Assembly (NCBI GenBank): GCA_002493945.1
Contig: DLAL01000066.1
Location: 30,714-82,961 of the forward strand
Source: Porphyromonadaceae bacterium UBA7048
Lineage (GTDB): Bacteria; Bacteroidota; Bacteroidia; Bacteroidales; Muribaculaceae
DNA: 52,248 bases
Direction: 5' to 3'
Part shown: positions 16,205 to 24,297 of the stretch, piece by piece
How the letters are laid out: the number at the start of each line of letters is the position of its first letter
Numbering within the stretch: position 1 is the first letter of the stretch
Made by a program: the position numbers and the translations under genes
Notes under the pieces: generated by a model
What the model saw: the letters and a program-made list of their open reading frames with translations, nothing else
What the model was told of the DNA's origin: nothing
Databases searched by the model: none

Positions 16205-17632
16205 ATGAAGAAGTTCTTCGGCCTCCTGGCCGCCATAGCATCGATATTCACAGGATGTGCGCCCAAGGCCGCGCAGTCCGACGCCGTCAGCGAGGCGGTG
16301 GGTCCTGATACCACCACGGTGCAGCATCCCGACTGGAGCCGCAATGCGGTCATCTACGAGGTGAACACCCGTCAGTACACGCCCGAGGGCACCTTCGCCG
16401 CTTTCGGCGAGCACATCGGCCGCCTCAAGGAGCTGGGTGTGGACATCCTGTGGTTCATGCCCATACATCCTATATCGGAGGTGAACCGCAAGGGCGAGCT
16501 CGGCAGCTACTATGCCGTGCGCGACTACAAGGCCGTCAACCCTGAATTCGGCACGCTCGACGACTTCCGCGCTGTGGTGGACAAGGCGCATGAGGCCGGC
16601 ATGAAGGTCATCATCGACTGGGTGCCCAACCACACCGGATGCGACAACGCATGGGTCGAAGAACACCCCGAGTACTACAAGCTGAACGACGAAGGCAAGA
16701 TGTACGGCCCGTACGACTGGGCCGACGTCTATCAGCTCGACTACTCCAAGCCCGGCACACGCGAGGCCATGACCGAGTCTATGGCCTACTGGCTCCGCGA
16801 GGCCGGCATCGACGGCTTCCGCTGCGACGTGGCCGGCATGGTGCCCGTCGACTTCTGGAACGAGGCCCGTCCGGCTCTTGAGAAGGCCGCCGGCAAGCCC
16901 GTGTTCATGCTTGCCGAGGCTACCGAGCCCGAGCTGCTCGAGCATGCGTTCGACATGGACTACAACTGGCCGATGAAGGACCTCTTCAACCAGATAGCTA
17001 AGACGGCCGGTCAGCGCACCTACGCTGGCGGCGACGACTGGGCTCCGCGCCACGCTACCGACATCGACTCGCTCCTGCGCAGCCAGGCTGCCGGATATCC
17101 CGCGGACAGCTACATGATGAACATGATCACCAACCACGACCTCAACTCGTGGGAGGGCACCGAATTCGAGCGTCTCGGCAATCTGAACAAGGCATTCGCC
17201 GTTCTGACCTACACCCTGCCGGGCATGCCGCTGATATACACAGGTCAGGAGACTGGCATGAACCGTGCCTTCGAGTTCTTCAAGAAGGACAAGGCACCCG
17301 AGTGGACTCCGCGCAATGAGTACTTCACGTTCTATCAGACCCTCAACGGCCTCAAGCACAGCCGCAAGGAGCTGGCAGCCGGCACCGCCGGCGCTTCCCT
17401 GCAGATGCTTGACGCCGGCTCGGCCGACGTGCTGAGCTTCGTGCGCGGCGCCGCTGACGGCTCCCGTACGTTCGTGGCCGTGAACCTCGGTGCCTCCGCG
17501 GCTCCCCTGGCGCTCGCCGACAGTGTGAAGACCTCGCTCGCCGGCGGCACGGACATCTTCTCGGCCGGCAAGGACGCAGTGCTCCCTGACAGCCTGGCAT
17601 CGGGCGAGTATGTGGTGCTGACCTATAAATAA
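16205..17632 (+). CDS. GH13 alpha-amylase-family lipoprotein
   Basis: 475 aa with a lipoprotein signal peptide and lipobox Cys18 (IFTGC). The GH13 barrel shows region I VIIDWVPNHTG (about 135-145), region II GFRCDVA with nucleophile Asp208, region III FMLAEAT with acid/base Glu238, and region IV ITNHD with Asp312, so all three catalytic carboxylates are present. A C-terminal beta domain (about 400-475) follows. It probably acts on alpha-glucans in the periplasm or at the outer membrane. It is followed 21 bp later by the pseudokinase gene. Confidence 0.9.
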   Translation: MKKFFGLLAAIASIFTGCAPKAAQSDAVSEAVGPDTTTVQHPDWSRNAVIYEVNTRQYTPEGTFAAFGEHIGRLKELGVDILWFMPIHPISEVNRKGELGSYYAVRDYKAVNPEFGTLDDFRAVVDKAHEAGMKVIIDWVPNHTGCDNAWVEEHPEYYKLNDEGKMYGPYDWADVYQLDYSKPGTREAMTESMAYWLREAGIDGFRCDVAGMVPVDFWNEARPALEKAAGKPVFMLAEATEPELLEHAFDMDYNWPMKDLFNQIAKTAGQRTYAGGDDWAPRHATDIDSLLRSQAAGYPADSYMMNMITNHDLNSWEGTEFERLGNLNKAFAVLTYTLPGMPLIYTGQETGMNRAFEFFKKDKAPEWTPRNEYFTFYQTLNGLKHSRKELAAGTAGASLQMLDAGSADVLSFVRGAADGSRTFVAVNLGASAAPLALADSVKTSLAGGTDIFSAGKDAVLPDSLASGEYVVLTYK

Positions 17633-17653
17633 ACCTCTAACAACCGCGACACG

Positions 17654-18451
17654 ATGAATTCCGAAACGACACGCTGGACCGAAATCGAGCATCTGCCCGA
17701 ATGGGACGAAGAGTTCTATCACATCTATACGGCGAAGAAATTCGGCAAGTGGGTGATGATCAAGACGCTGCGTCCCGAATATGCCGACGACCCGAAGTAT
17801 CAGGCCATGATCGAGCAGGAATTCGACGTGCGCTACAGTCTTGCTCATCCCAACATAGTGATGATCAATGACTTCGAGGATATTCCGGGCATAGGGCGCT
17901 GCATAGTGACCGACGACGTCTACGGCGACAGCCTCGCCAAGCTCATACGCGAGAAGAAGGTGACGCGCAAGCACATCGAGCAGCTGCGGCACCAGCTGCT
18001 GAACGCGCTGGAGTATGTGCAGAACTCGCACATCGTGCATCCTCCGCTGACCCCCGACAATATCCTGTTCACCGAAAACATAGGGAATCTCAAGCTCATC
18101 GACGTGGGCTACGAGCAGCGTCCGTCGCTGTCGCATCAGTCGACGGCCGACGACATCTACAACTACGGCAGGGTGCTCGAAGCTGCGCTTGACGCCGCAG
18201 ACTTCGACGACCCGACTCTGCGACGGGTGATACGCAAGTGCACAGAGTCCGACCCCAGGCGCCGCTACCGCAACATCCAGGAAATACACCTGGCACTGGA
18301 GAACCACGGCAACAGGCGCGTGGCCGCGGTGATACTGGCCGTGCTGGTGCTGATGGTGCTGCTCATCGTGTGGCTCAAGTCGCCGTATGCGCCCCGGCCT
18401 GTACTGACGGGTGTGCCGTCGCTGCTGAATCTCTTCCCTCTAATAATCTGA
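17654..18451 (+). CDS. Membrane-anchored eukaryotic-type protein pseudokinase
   Basis: 265 aa. A Ser/Thr-kinase-like fold spans about residues 15-215. The VAIK-type Lys37 (WVMIKTLRPEY) and helix C Glu56 are present, but the glycine loop is poor. The HRD loop reads HPPLTPDN at 129-136, so the catalytic Asp and the following Lys are gone. DFG reads DVG at 150-152, so the metal-binding Asp150 remains. A single membrane helix at about 222-241 places the kinase-like domain in the cytoplasm, leaving a short periplasmic tail. The family fold is clear; loss of activity is inference. It is 21 bp after the GH13 gene and 8 bp before the GNAT-like gene. Confidence 0.8.
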   Translation: MNSETTRWTEIEHLPEWDEEFYHIYTAKKFGKWVMIKTLRPEYADDPKYQAMIEQEFDVRYSLAHPNIVMINDFEDIPGIGRCIVTDDVYGDSLAKLIREKKVTRKHIEQLRHQLLNALEYVQNSHIVHPPLTPDNILFTENIGNLKLIDVGYEQRPSLSHQSTADDIYNYGRVLEAALDAADFDDPTLRRVIRKCTESDPRRRYRNIQEIHLALENHGNRRVAAVILAVLVLMVLLIVWLKSPYAPRPVLTGVPSLLNLFPLII

Positions 18452-18459
18452 ATCAAAAA

Positions 18460-19593
18460 ATGTCATCAGTTTACGTCCATCCTATAGCCACGGACTCCGA
18501 CCAGCTGTCGCAGTACGTGGATTTCGGCATCAATCTCTATAAAGGCAATCCGTGCTACGTGCCGCCGCTGCGCTCGGACGACATGGCCACCCTGAGTCCT
18601 GAAGGCAATCCGGCATTCGACTTCTGCGAGGCGCAGTCCTTCATGGCTTTCCGCAACGGAGAGCCGGTGGGCACCATCACCGCCATCATCAACCGCGCCG
18701 TGAACGCGAAGACCGGCAGGAAGCAGATGCGCTTCGGCTGGCTGGAGTTCATCGACGACGCTGAGGTGGCCGATGCTCTGTTTGACGCCGTATCCGCCTG
18801 GGGCCGCGAGCGCGGAATGACGGAGATAGTCGGCCCGATGGGTTTCAGCGACCTCGACCCCGAGGGCATGCTCATCGAAGGCTTCGACGAGATGGGCACG
18901 ATGGCCACGATATACAATCCGCCGTACTATCCCGAGCACATGGAGCGCCTGGGCTTCCGCAAGGAAGTGGACTGGATCGAGTACCGCATCACGATTCCCG
19001 ACGGCATCCCCGAGAAGCACGTGCGCATAGCCGACCTCATCAGCCGGAAGTACAATCTGCACACGGCCAAGCTCACGAGCAAGAAGAAACTCAAGGCGCA
19101 GTACGGACAGGCCGTGTTCGAGCTGGTGAACGAGGCTTACGCCGACCTCTACGGCTTCGTTCCGCTGACGCAGCGCCAGATAGAGCACTACATCGACGTC
19201 TATCTGGGCATACTCCGTCTGGACGACATCAGCCTGGTGGTCGACGCCGACGACAGGCTGATAGCACTCGGCATCTCTATGCCCTCGCTGTCGCAGGCCC
19301 TGCGCAAGAGCAACGGCCGTCTGCTCCCCTTCGGCTGGTATCATCTGCTGCGGGCCATACAGGGCCACAGCGACGTGGTCGACCTGCTCCTCGTGGCCGT
19401 CAAGCCCGAGTATCAGAGCAAGGGTGTGAACGCGCTGATATTCGCCGAGCTTATCCCGCGGTATATCGCCAACGGATATAAGTTCGCCGAGAGCAACGTT
19501 GAGCTCGAAGGCAACGGCAACGTGCAGAAGCAGTGGGAGTACTTCGAGCGCAGACAGCACCGTCGCCGCCGCGCCTTCGTGAAAGAGCTTTAA
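18460..19593 (+). CDS. GNAT-superfamily N-acetyltransferase-like protein
   Basis: 377 aa from the ATG at 18460, 8 bp after the pseudokinase stop; the longer frame that reaches back into the kinase gene is an overlap artefact. Features include YVPPLRSDD near the start, GPMGFSDLDPEGMLIEGFDE, and a GNAT-like core near the end (LLLVAVKPEYQSKGVNALIF, resembling the acetyl-CoA-binding motif A). Members of this large Bacteroidetes family have no assigned substrate. The gene ends at a strong terminator. Confidence 0.8.
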   Translation: MSSVYVHPIATDSDQLSQYVDFGINLYKGNPCYVPPLRSDDMATLSPEGNPAFDFCEAQSFMAFRNGEPVGTITAIINRAVNAKTGRKQMRFGWLEFIDDAEVADALFDAVSAWGRERGMTEIVGPMGFSDLDPEGMLIEGFDEMGTMATIYNPPYYPEHMERLGFRKEVDWIEYRITIPDGIPEKHVRIADLISRKYNLHTAKLTSKKKLKAQYGQAVFELVNEAYADLYGFVPLTQRQIEHYIDVYLGILRLDDISLVVDADDRLIALGISMPSLSQALRKSNGRLLPFGWYHLLRAIQGHSDVVDLLLVAVKPEYQSKGVNALIFAELIPRYIANGYKFAESNVELEGNGNVQKQWEYFERRQHRRRRAFVKEL

Positions 19594-19618
19594 GAGCAGG
19601 ACATATCCACTATACAGG

Positions 19619-19656
19619 ACCCGTCGGACAAGTCATGGTTTGTCTGACGGGTTTTA
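19619..19656 (+). terminator. Strong rho-independent terminator after the GNAT-like gene
   Basis: A 13-bp stem with one G-U pair (arms 19619-19631 and 19640-19652) and an 8-nt loop is followed by TTTT. It lies between convergent genes; the minus-strand reading lacks a T-tract. Confidence 0.88.
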
Positions 19657-19658
19657 TT

Positions 19659-20288
19659 TCATTCGAGGTCGGCCGGAATGGAGCGTGCGCCGGGGGGAAG
19701 AGTCTCCTTGAGTTTCGGAGATATGCACAGGAGGATGACGGCGAATGCGACGAGGACTGCGAATATGCCCTTCCAGTCGAAGCGCTCGGAGATGAAACCG
19801 CCGATGACTGGCGCGCTGGCCGGGGCGAACCCGTTGATGGCGCCCATGACTGCCATGGCTTTGGCGAGCCGGCGTCCTCCGTAGACGTCGGCCGGGATGG
19901 TTCGTGCCAGGAAGTATCCTCCGGAGGCGCCGATGCCCTGAAAGAACCTGCACACGAGGAAGAAGTGGATGGTGGGAGAGAATATGCTGACTGTGGCGGC
20001 GGCGATGAAGAATAGGATGGATGCCACCAGGACGGGCTTGCGTCCGTAGCGGAAGCTGACGGGTCCGAGCACTATCTGCCCGATGCCGAGTCCGAGCATG
20101 CCCATGGTGAGTCCGAGCTGGACCACGGGTACGGAGCAGTGGAAGTAGCGGCACATCGAGGGCAGCGACGGTGTGTACATGTCGTTGACGAAGGAGCCGA
20201 AGGCACTCAGTCCGGCCAGATAGAGGACGAGAAAGGTGAAGTTGACCGCGACGGCGGATGTTGGGGTGGAAGTTGAAGACGGTTTCAT
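19659..20288 (-). CDS. Half-length MFS transporter (Bcr/CflA-like N-terminal half)
   Basis: 209 aa from the ATG at 20288. A longer frame to 20375 overlaps the terminator of the upstream RNA and is unlikely to be translated. Six membrane segments are visible, with the MFS loop signature FRYGRKPVLV after TM2 and CRFFQGIGASGGYFLARTIPAD as in Bcr/CflA drug exporters. The protein stops in what is normally the central loop (LKETLPPGARSI), so the C-terminal six helices are absent. No remnant of them is seen in the 60 bp before the convergent GNAT gene. It is either a decayed transporter or a half-transporter that must dimerise. Confidence 0.75.
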   Translation of the reverse strand: MKPSSTSTPTSAVAVNFTFLVLYLAGLSAFGSFVNDMYTPSLPSMCRYFHCSVPVVQLGLTMGMLGLGIGQIVLGPVSFRYGRKPVLVASILFFIAAATVSIFSPTIHFFLVCRFFQGIGASGGYFLARTIPADVYGGRRLAKAMAVMGAINGFAPASAPVIGGFISERFDWKGIFAVLVAFAVILLCISPKLKETLPPGARSIPADLE

Positions 20289-20356
20289 GAAGATATAACA
20301 AACCACGCTGTAGTATGGATTGTAGACAGGAGGCGCAAAACGTGGGTAAAGGGTAT

Positions 20357-20394
20357 AAAAAAAGTCCCGGCGCATTTCGACAACGTGCGAGGAC
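20357..20394 (-). terminator. Terminator hairpin of the structured RNA
   Basis: On the minus strand GTCC-CGCA (from 20394) pairs with TGCG-GGAC (ending 20364), with a small internal asymmetry, and is followed by T7 at 20363-20357. Confidence 0.75.
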
Positions 20395-20616
20395 CTAAGC
20401 CAAGAGGCATTTGATTTCAGTTGTTCTACAGTGTAATCACAACAATTAATGTAGAGATTATATCATACTTACTTGTACTTGATTACTCCGTGTTTCGTGA
20501 CACGTGGTCGACTGTCATCACGACGTTGACCGGTGTGCCATATATGCCTTAGCTTAGATCTTGGTTGAATGCGTAAATAATAAATCGGTCTAAGATAATG
20601 CACCGGCGTAATAAAG
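20357..20616 (-). ncRNA. Structured non-coding RNA of about 260 nt (6S/Bacteroidales-1-type is one possibility)
   Basis: An ideal promoter precedes it (TTTG 20653-20650, 20 bp, TAATTTTG 20629-20622), and it ends in a hairpin plus seven Ts (20363-20357). No convincing reading frame lies between. The ends pair over long range: 20597-20606 with 20367-20376, ten pairs including one G-U. A second helix joins 20546-20557 with 20395-20408, twelve pairs with one bulge. Smaller hairpins lie inside, for example around 20484-20502. The closing helix shares bases with the terminator hairpin, so the two are mutually exclusive. A long rod-like RNA with closing stem and large internal loop resembles 6S RNA, but I cannot match its sequence and the length is above the usual range. 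Confidence 0.68.
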
Positions 20617-20621
20617 TGCTA

Positions 20622-20653
20622 CAAAATTACGGCTTATTTTGAAATTCTGCAAA
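20622..20653 (-). promoter_or_regulatory. Promoter of the structured RNA
   Basis: TTTG, exactly 20 bp, then TAATTTTG on the minus strand. It lies downstream of the DUF1573 stop codon, so the RNA is an independent unit. Confidence 0.8.
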
Positions 20654-20674
20654 TTTCTGACAATAAGCGCTTTC

Positions 20675-20696
20675 TGTGTTAATGATTTTTAACACA
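20675..20696 (-). terminator. Hairpin after the DUF1573 gene
   Basis: Perfect 8-bp inverted repeat (TGTGTTAA / TTAACACA) with a 6-nt loop, 4 bp past the stop codon. No T-tract follows on either strand, so termination would be weak. Confidence 0.45.
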
Positions 20697-20700
20697 AACC

Positions 20701-21771
20701 TTATGGCATGCCCACTACGCGTATGGTCTGTATCGGATTGGCCGGGTCGTTGGTAATCAGCGAGAGGCGCGCGTTGAGGATATCGCCTGCGAGCGCTTCG
20801 GGGTCGACGGTGACGGTGATTGTGGCCGTACGGCCGTGCCTGATATTGTCGGAGTCGATGGTCGCGCTCACTCCGGGGTCCTGAGTGTAGATACGGCGGA
20901 CTTTGAGGTCTTTCTTGCCGGTGTTGGTGAGTGTGCATGTGCGCACGAGCGGACCTGCGGAGAGGCGGTCGAAGTCGATGCTGCGTGTGTCGAGGGCGGC
21001 CTGCGGCGCTTTGGCCAGGTCCTTGGCTGACAGAGATGAGAAGTCTTCGTTGACGAGGGTTACTACGGGTACGGTGCACGCGTTGGCGGAGCTTGGGTCG
21101 GGCCTGATGGTGACTGAGTCGGTGACTACGCCGTAGAGCGGACACTTCGATGTGCGGACGTAGATGATGAAGGAGAACTGCTGTCCGGGGGGCACGGCGG
21201 CGGGTTCGGCCGTGGCCTCGATGTAGGCCGGAACGTCGGAGACGACCGGCCGGATGGTGTCGGTGGTGCCGTTGTAGCCGTCGAGGAAGGCTGTGCGCAT
21301 CTGTCCTTTGAGGACTTCTCCGGCCATGACTACGCCCTTGGAGAGTCGGAGCCCGTCGGTGCATCCTGCCGGATAGCGCTGCGCCACGGTGGCGGCCGAG
21401 CCTACGACTATGCCTTTGATGTACAGTTTGTCGGGCCTGGGGCTGTCAGAGAACTGTATGGACACGGTCTTGGTGAAGGAGCCGGGGCGTCCGGCCGGGT
21501 CGTAGCTGACGTGGACGCGTCCGGTGTCGCCGGGCGCGACGGGGGTGCGGTCGTAGACCGGCGAGGTGCATCCGCATGAGCTGCGTGCGGCCACGATGGA
21601 TAGCGGCTCGGAGGAGGTGTTGACGTAGAGGAAGTCGCACGACACGGGTCCGAGGTCTTCGTCGAAGGCTCCGAAGTTGTGGGTGGTCCCGAGCCACTTT
21701 GCCGATGGTGCGGCGAGTGCCGATGCGGCGGAGAGGAGGAGGGTGCAGAGTGTGATGAGATTTCGTAGCAT
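20701..21771 (-). CDS. DUF1573-type secreted Ig-like protein
   Basis: 356 aa with a signal peptide (LITLCTLLLSAASALA). The DUF1573 signature is present (HNFGAFDEDLGPVSCDFLYVNTSSEPLSI, then ARSSCGCTSP and PGDTGRVHVSYDP). Two or three further Ig/ASH-like beta domains follow. The family is common in Bacteroidetes and of unknown function, probably periplasmic or surface structural. A -7 box (TAAATTTG, 21783-21776) is within 12 bp of the ATG, which implies a very short leader or none. It is divergent from the phage-like module. Confidence 0.82.
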   Translation of the reverse strand: MLRNLITLCTLLLSAASALAAPSAKWLGTTHNFGAFDEDLGPVSCDFLYVNTSSEPLSIVAARSSCGCTSPVYDRTPVAPGDTGRVHVSYDPAGRPGSFTKTVSIQFSDSPRPDKLYIKGIVVGSAATVAQRYPAGCTDGLRLSKGVVMAGEVLKGQMRTAFLDGYNGTTDTIRPVVSDVPAYIEATAEPAAVPPGQQFSFIIYVRTSKCPLYGVVTDSVTIRPDPSSANACTVPVVTLVNEDFSSLSAKDLAKAPQAALDTRSIDFDRLSAGPLVRTCTLTNTGKKDLKVRRIYTQDPGVSATIDSDNIRHGRTATITVTVDPEALAGDILNARLSLITNDPANPIQTIRVVGMP

Positions 21772-21775
21772 GATG

Positions 21776-21783
21776 CAAATTTA
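21776..21783 (-). promoter_or_regulatory. -7 element upstream of the DUF1573 gene
   Basis: TAAATTTG matches TAnnTTTG, but it ends only 4 bp before the start codon and no -33 box is evident. The transcript would be leaderless if it is used. Confidence 0.4.
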
Positions 21784-21813
21784 CGGATTTTCGGGGACGT
21801 GACGGCGCTTTTT

Positions 21814-21850
21814 CTGCAATATGTTTGATGCAGGGCCCAATCTATTGCAG
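21814..21850. repeat. 8-bp inverted repeat between DUF1573 and the capsid module
   Basis: CTGCAATA (21814-21821) and TATTGCAG (21843-21850) flank a 21-bp spacer. It could be an operator between the divergent genes. I see nothing else in the gap 21784-21977 apart from a short TTTCCC/GGGAAA palindrome near 21897-21915. Confidence 0.35.
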
Positions 21851-21977
21851 AACAAGCTCTTCGGGGACTTGGTTCGCTCTGTGGTGACAAAGGGATTTCC
21901 CGGCGCGGGGGAAACTGTGGAAACGGAGATTCGGAAGCGGCTGTAACTTCGCGGCGTAACTCAAAAACTTTTTGCTT

Positions 21978-22307
21978 ATGGAAGAGACAGACAATCATGT
22001 ACTTGAGGCGGCTCCGCCTCCATGCTCGCCCGAACACGACGGAAGCGCCGATGCGGCGCTCCTCAGGGCGATAGGTGCCAATCAGCAGTGTGCGAGGATT
22101 CTGGCCGAAATTGCTGCCGGGGGTGATGCGCGCGAGCTGCTCAGGGAGTTCCTTGAGCCTGAACCGGCGCCGGATGCTACGTCTGAGCCTGCTGTGGCTA
22201 TGTATCAGTCGCCGTCGCTGGCTGTGCCGCAGGGGGATGACGAGGAGTCGGAGCCTGCGTTTCTGGCCAATATGCGGCCTGATTTCTGGGACGGCTTTCT
22301 CCTTTGA
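21978..22307 (+). CDS. Small acidic protein ahead of the capsid gene, possible scaffold
   Basis: 109 aa from the ATG at 21978; a TTG two codons earlier is also open. It is not recognised. It is acidic and proline-rich, with a short helical part (LLRAIGANQQCARILAEIAAGGDARELLREFL) and a C-terminus MRPDFWDGFLL. No membrane segment or signal is seen. Its place directly before a major capsid gene is where phage scaffold or decoration proteins lie, and acidity fits a scaffold, but this is inference from context. Confidence 0.55.
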   Translation: MEETDNHVLEAAPPPCSPEHDGSADAALLRAIGANQQCARILAEIAAGGDARELLREFLEPEPAPDATSEPAVAMYQSPSLAVPQGDDEESEPAFLANMRPDFWDGFLL

Positions 22308-22327
22308 CCTGATTCCTTCGACCGTTA

Positions 22328-22408
22328 TTTTTCGACAAGTTTTTTTGACAGGAGAACAGGAGGAACAGGAGTTTTTTGACAGGAGTTTTTTCGACCATTT
22401 TTTTGACA
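22328..22408 (+). repeat. T-tract plus GAC repeats before the capsid gene
   Basis: A run of similar units made of 5-7 Ts followed by CGAC or GACAGGAG occurs at about 22328, 22340, 22372, 22386 and 22399, in the 127-bp gap before the capsid ATG. GACAGGAG occurs twice and GGAG/GAACAGGAG variants lie between. Confidence 0.5.
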
Positions 22409-22434
22409 GTGTTATAATTAATTTTTTGAGACTT

Positions 22435-23712
22435 ATGGAAGAGAACAACAGCAACATCGTGGCCGGAACGGCCGGCGGCCGTCATGTGGGCGGTGTCGCC
22501 ACAACCGAGAAATACGAGCAGGCGGCTCCGGGTCTGCTTAAGAATTCAATCGACCGGCGCATAGTGAAGGTGCGCCCTATGTCGACCCCTATCGACCAGC
22601 TGACCCGCTGCGCGCATACGCGGGGTGCGACGGCGATGACCGTGGAGTACTACTCGGTCGACACCAAGCTCACCGAGGCCAGGCTGACGGAGGCCTATGA
22701 AGGCACTCCGGGGATAGACCGCGGCGGTCTGACGAGTTTCAGACTCAAGACTGACCACGACAATATCTTCGATGTGTCGGAGACTGTGCTGGTGCCTGAG
22801 GTGACGGGCGGAGGCTCTCCTGCGGGTCCGCTGGTGCTCTACGTGCTCTCGCGCAGCGACGAGGGGGGCCTGGAGGTGACTCCGCTCAACGGTAAGGTGT
22901 CCGTGTCGATGGGAGAGGAATATGTGGAGCTGCCGCATATCCCTGCCGGAAGCCGTCTGGTGCGCATGGGGCGTGCGGCCACTGAGCTCGACGTGCAGAC
23001 GGCGCAGTTCTCGGCGCTGCCGCGCAAGGCGTCGAACAACTGCCAGATATTCAAGATGCAGGTGGAGCAGAGCACGCTTGCCAAAATCGCCGGCAAGGAG
23101 GTGGGCTGGAATTTCTCCGACCAGGAGGAGGCGGCCATCATCGACATGCGCCTGGGCATGGAGAAGAGTTTCCTCTTCGGCCAGCGCGCCAAAATCTACG
23201 ATACGCTCAAGAAAGAGTATGTCTACTTCACGGGCGGCATCTGGGGGCAGGCGCCCCGGAGTGTGGAACTCGACCTTGACTCGCTGACCGAGAGCGACCT
23301 GGTGGGGCTGTGCAGCAAGGCTTTCACGGGCAACAACGGGTCGCGACGCAAGATTCTCGTGGCCGGTACGGCGCTGGTGGAGGCGCTGAGCCGTCTGCAG
23401 TACTCTAAGGTGGTGACCTCTGCCGGAACACGCGTGAAGTGGGGCATAGAGTTCAAGGAGATAGTGTCGAACTTCGGCACGCTCTACGTGGTGCACTCCG
23501 AGGTGTTCGACCAGTGCGGACACGCTTCCGACGGATTCGTCATCGATCCGAACTATCTGACCAAGTTCGTGCACGTGCCCTTCTCTGCCGAGAAGCTGGA
23601 CCTGCGTGCCTCCGGACAGCGCAACACCGACGCCGTGGTGCTCACGGAGGCGTCGTGTCTGGTGCTGAGGTATCCTGCGGCGCACATCAGGGTGCTCGGC
23701 AAGACTGCCTGA
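22435..23712 (+). CDS. Phage major capsid protein, SU10/DUF5309-like
   Basis: 425 aa from the ATG at 22435. The frame is open for another 360 bp upstream, but that translation is low-complexity and overlaps the previous gene. HK97-fold features of the SU10-type/DUF5309 capsid family are seen: RCAHTRGATAMTVEYYSVDT, NCQIFKMQVEQSTLAKIAG, DMRLGMEKSFLFGQRAKIYD, and near the end WGIEFKEIVSNFGTLYVVHSE with VLTEASCLVLRYPAAH. The gene appears full length and undamaged. It overlaps the next start by one base (TGATG), showing translational coupling. No terminase, protease or tail genes are nearby. Confidence 0.75.
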   Translation: MEENNSNIVAGTAGGRHVGGVATTEKYEQAAPGLLKNSIDRRIVKVRPMSTPIDQLTRCAHTRGATAMTVEYYSVDTKLTEARLTEAYEGTPGIDRGGLTSFRLKTDHDNIFDVSETVLVPEVTGGGSPAGPLVLYVLSRSDEGGLEVTPLNGKVSVSMGEEYVELPHIPAGSRLVRMGRAATELDVQTAQFSALPRKASNNCQIFKMQVEQSTLAKIAGKEVGWNFSDQEEAAIIDMRLGMEKSFLFGQRAKIYDTLKKEYVYFTGGIWGQAPRSVELDLDSLTESDLVGLCSKAFTGNNGSRRKILVAGTALVEALSRLQYSKVVTSAGTRVKWGIEFKEIVSNFGTLYVVHSEVFDQCGHASDGFVIDPNYLTKFVHVPFSAEKLDLRASGQRNTDAVVLTEASCLVLRYPAAHIRVLGKTA

Positions 23713-24287
23713 TGAAAGTGACCTACTCACGCGCGGAGCTGCTCGGGTACCGCCGCCGCATCGGCGGTCTCGAGCCTCTGCGCTCGGACTGTACCGTCGT
23801 GAGCACCGACGGCATAGATGTGGATGCGATACTGGAGGCACAGCTTCGCCGCTGGTATCTTGAGCTGCTCGACCGCGGACCGCGCGAGCTGATAGCGCCT
23901 GACAATATTCCGGCTACGACGACGGTGTCGCGGCCCGACCCTCCCCTTGGCGACGCCTCGGTGGTGCGCGTGCCTGACATATGCCGGCGCGTGTTCGACA
24001 TCCGCCTCAAGGGGTGGAGCCGTGCCGTGGAGCCGCGTCCGGCATCGGAGATAGATGCGGTGGTGCGCCGGCAGCTGAATCCCTTCACGGCGGCCACCCC
24101 GGCCTGCCCGGTGGCGGTGCTGCTTCCGCCCGGCTCGGGTCAGCGCGTGCGCGAGATTCTCGTGTGGCCCTCGGGCACGCAGGTGACGGTGCTCCATGCC
24201 GCCGTCGATACGGGCGAGGACTCGTACAGCTTCGACGAGGCGGCGCTGGCCACCATTCCGGCCACTGACATACTCACACAAATATAA
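23712..24287 (+). CDS. Unknown protein between capsid and portal genes
   Basis: 191 aa, starting on the TGATG overlap with the capsid stop. It is not recognised. It begins MKVTYSRAELLGYRRRIGG and carries a repeated idea of short beta segments (DCTVVSTDGIDVDAILEAQLRRWYLELLD). Position suggests a head-completion or connector protein, or a capsid accessory subunit, but no known signature is visible. No signal peptide or membrane helix is seen. It ends 10 bp before the portal start. Confidence 0.6.
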   Translation: MKVTYSRAELLGYRRRIGGLEPLRSDCTVVSTDGIDVDAILEAQLRRWYLELLDRGPRELIAPDNIPATTTVSRPDPPLGDASVVRVPDICRRVFDIRLKGWSRAVEPRPASEIDAVVRRQLNPFTAATPACPVAVLLPPGSGQRVREILVWPSGTQVTVLHAAVDTGEDSYSFDEAALATIPATDILTQI

Positions 24288-24297
24288 TCATTACCAT

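Noticed and set aside
14009..18307. A minus-strand open frame of 1432 codons
   Set aside because: It lies antisense to four well-supported genes (nucleoside kinase, Lrp, GH13, pseudokinase), has no domain signature, and results from GC-rich codon bias.
20289..20375. An N-terminal extension of the half MFS protein
   Set aside because: It would begin inside the structured RNA and read through its terminator; the Met at 20288 starts a normal first helix.
22399..22421. TTGACA followed by TATAAT, resembling a sigma-70 promoter
   Set aside because: The spacing is only about 4 bp and Bacteroidetes do not use these boxes.
22075..22434. A 120-codon N-terminal extension of the capsid frame, possibly by frameshift from the small gene
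   Set aside because: Its translation is Arg/Ser/Leu-rich noise over another gene, and the ATG at 22435 gives a normal capsid N-terminus. I saw no convincing slippery site in the overlap.
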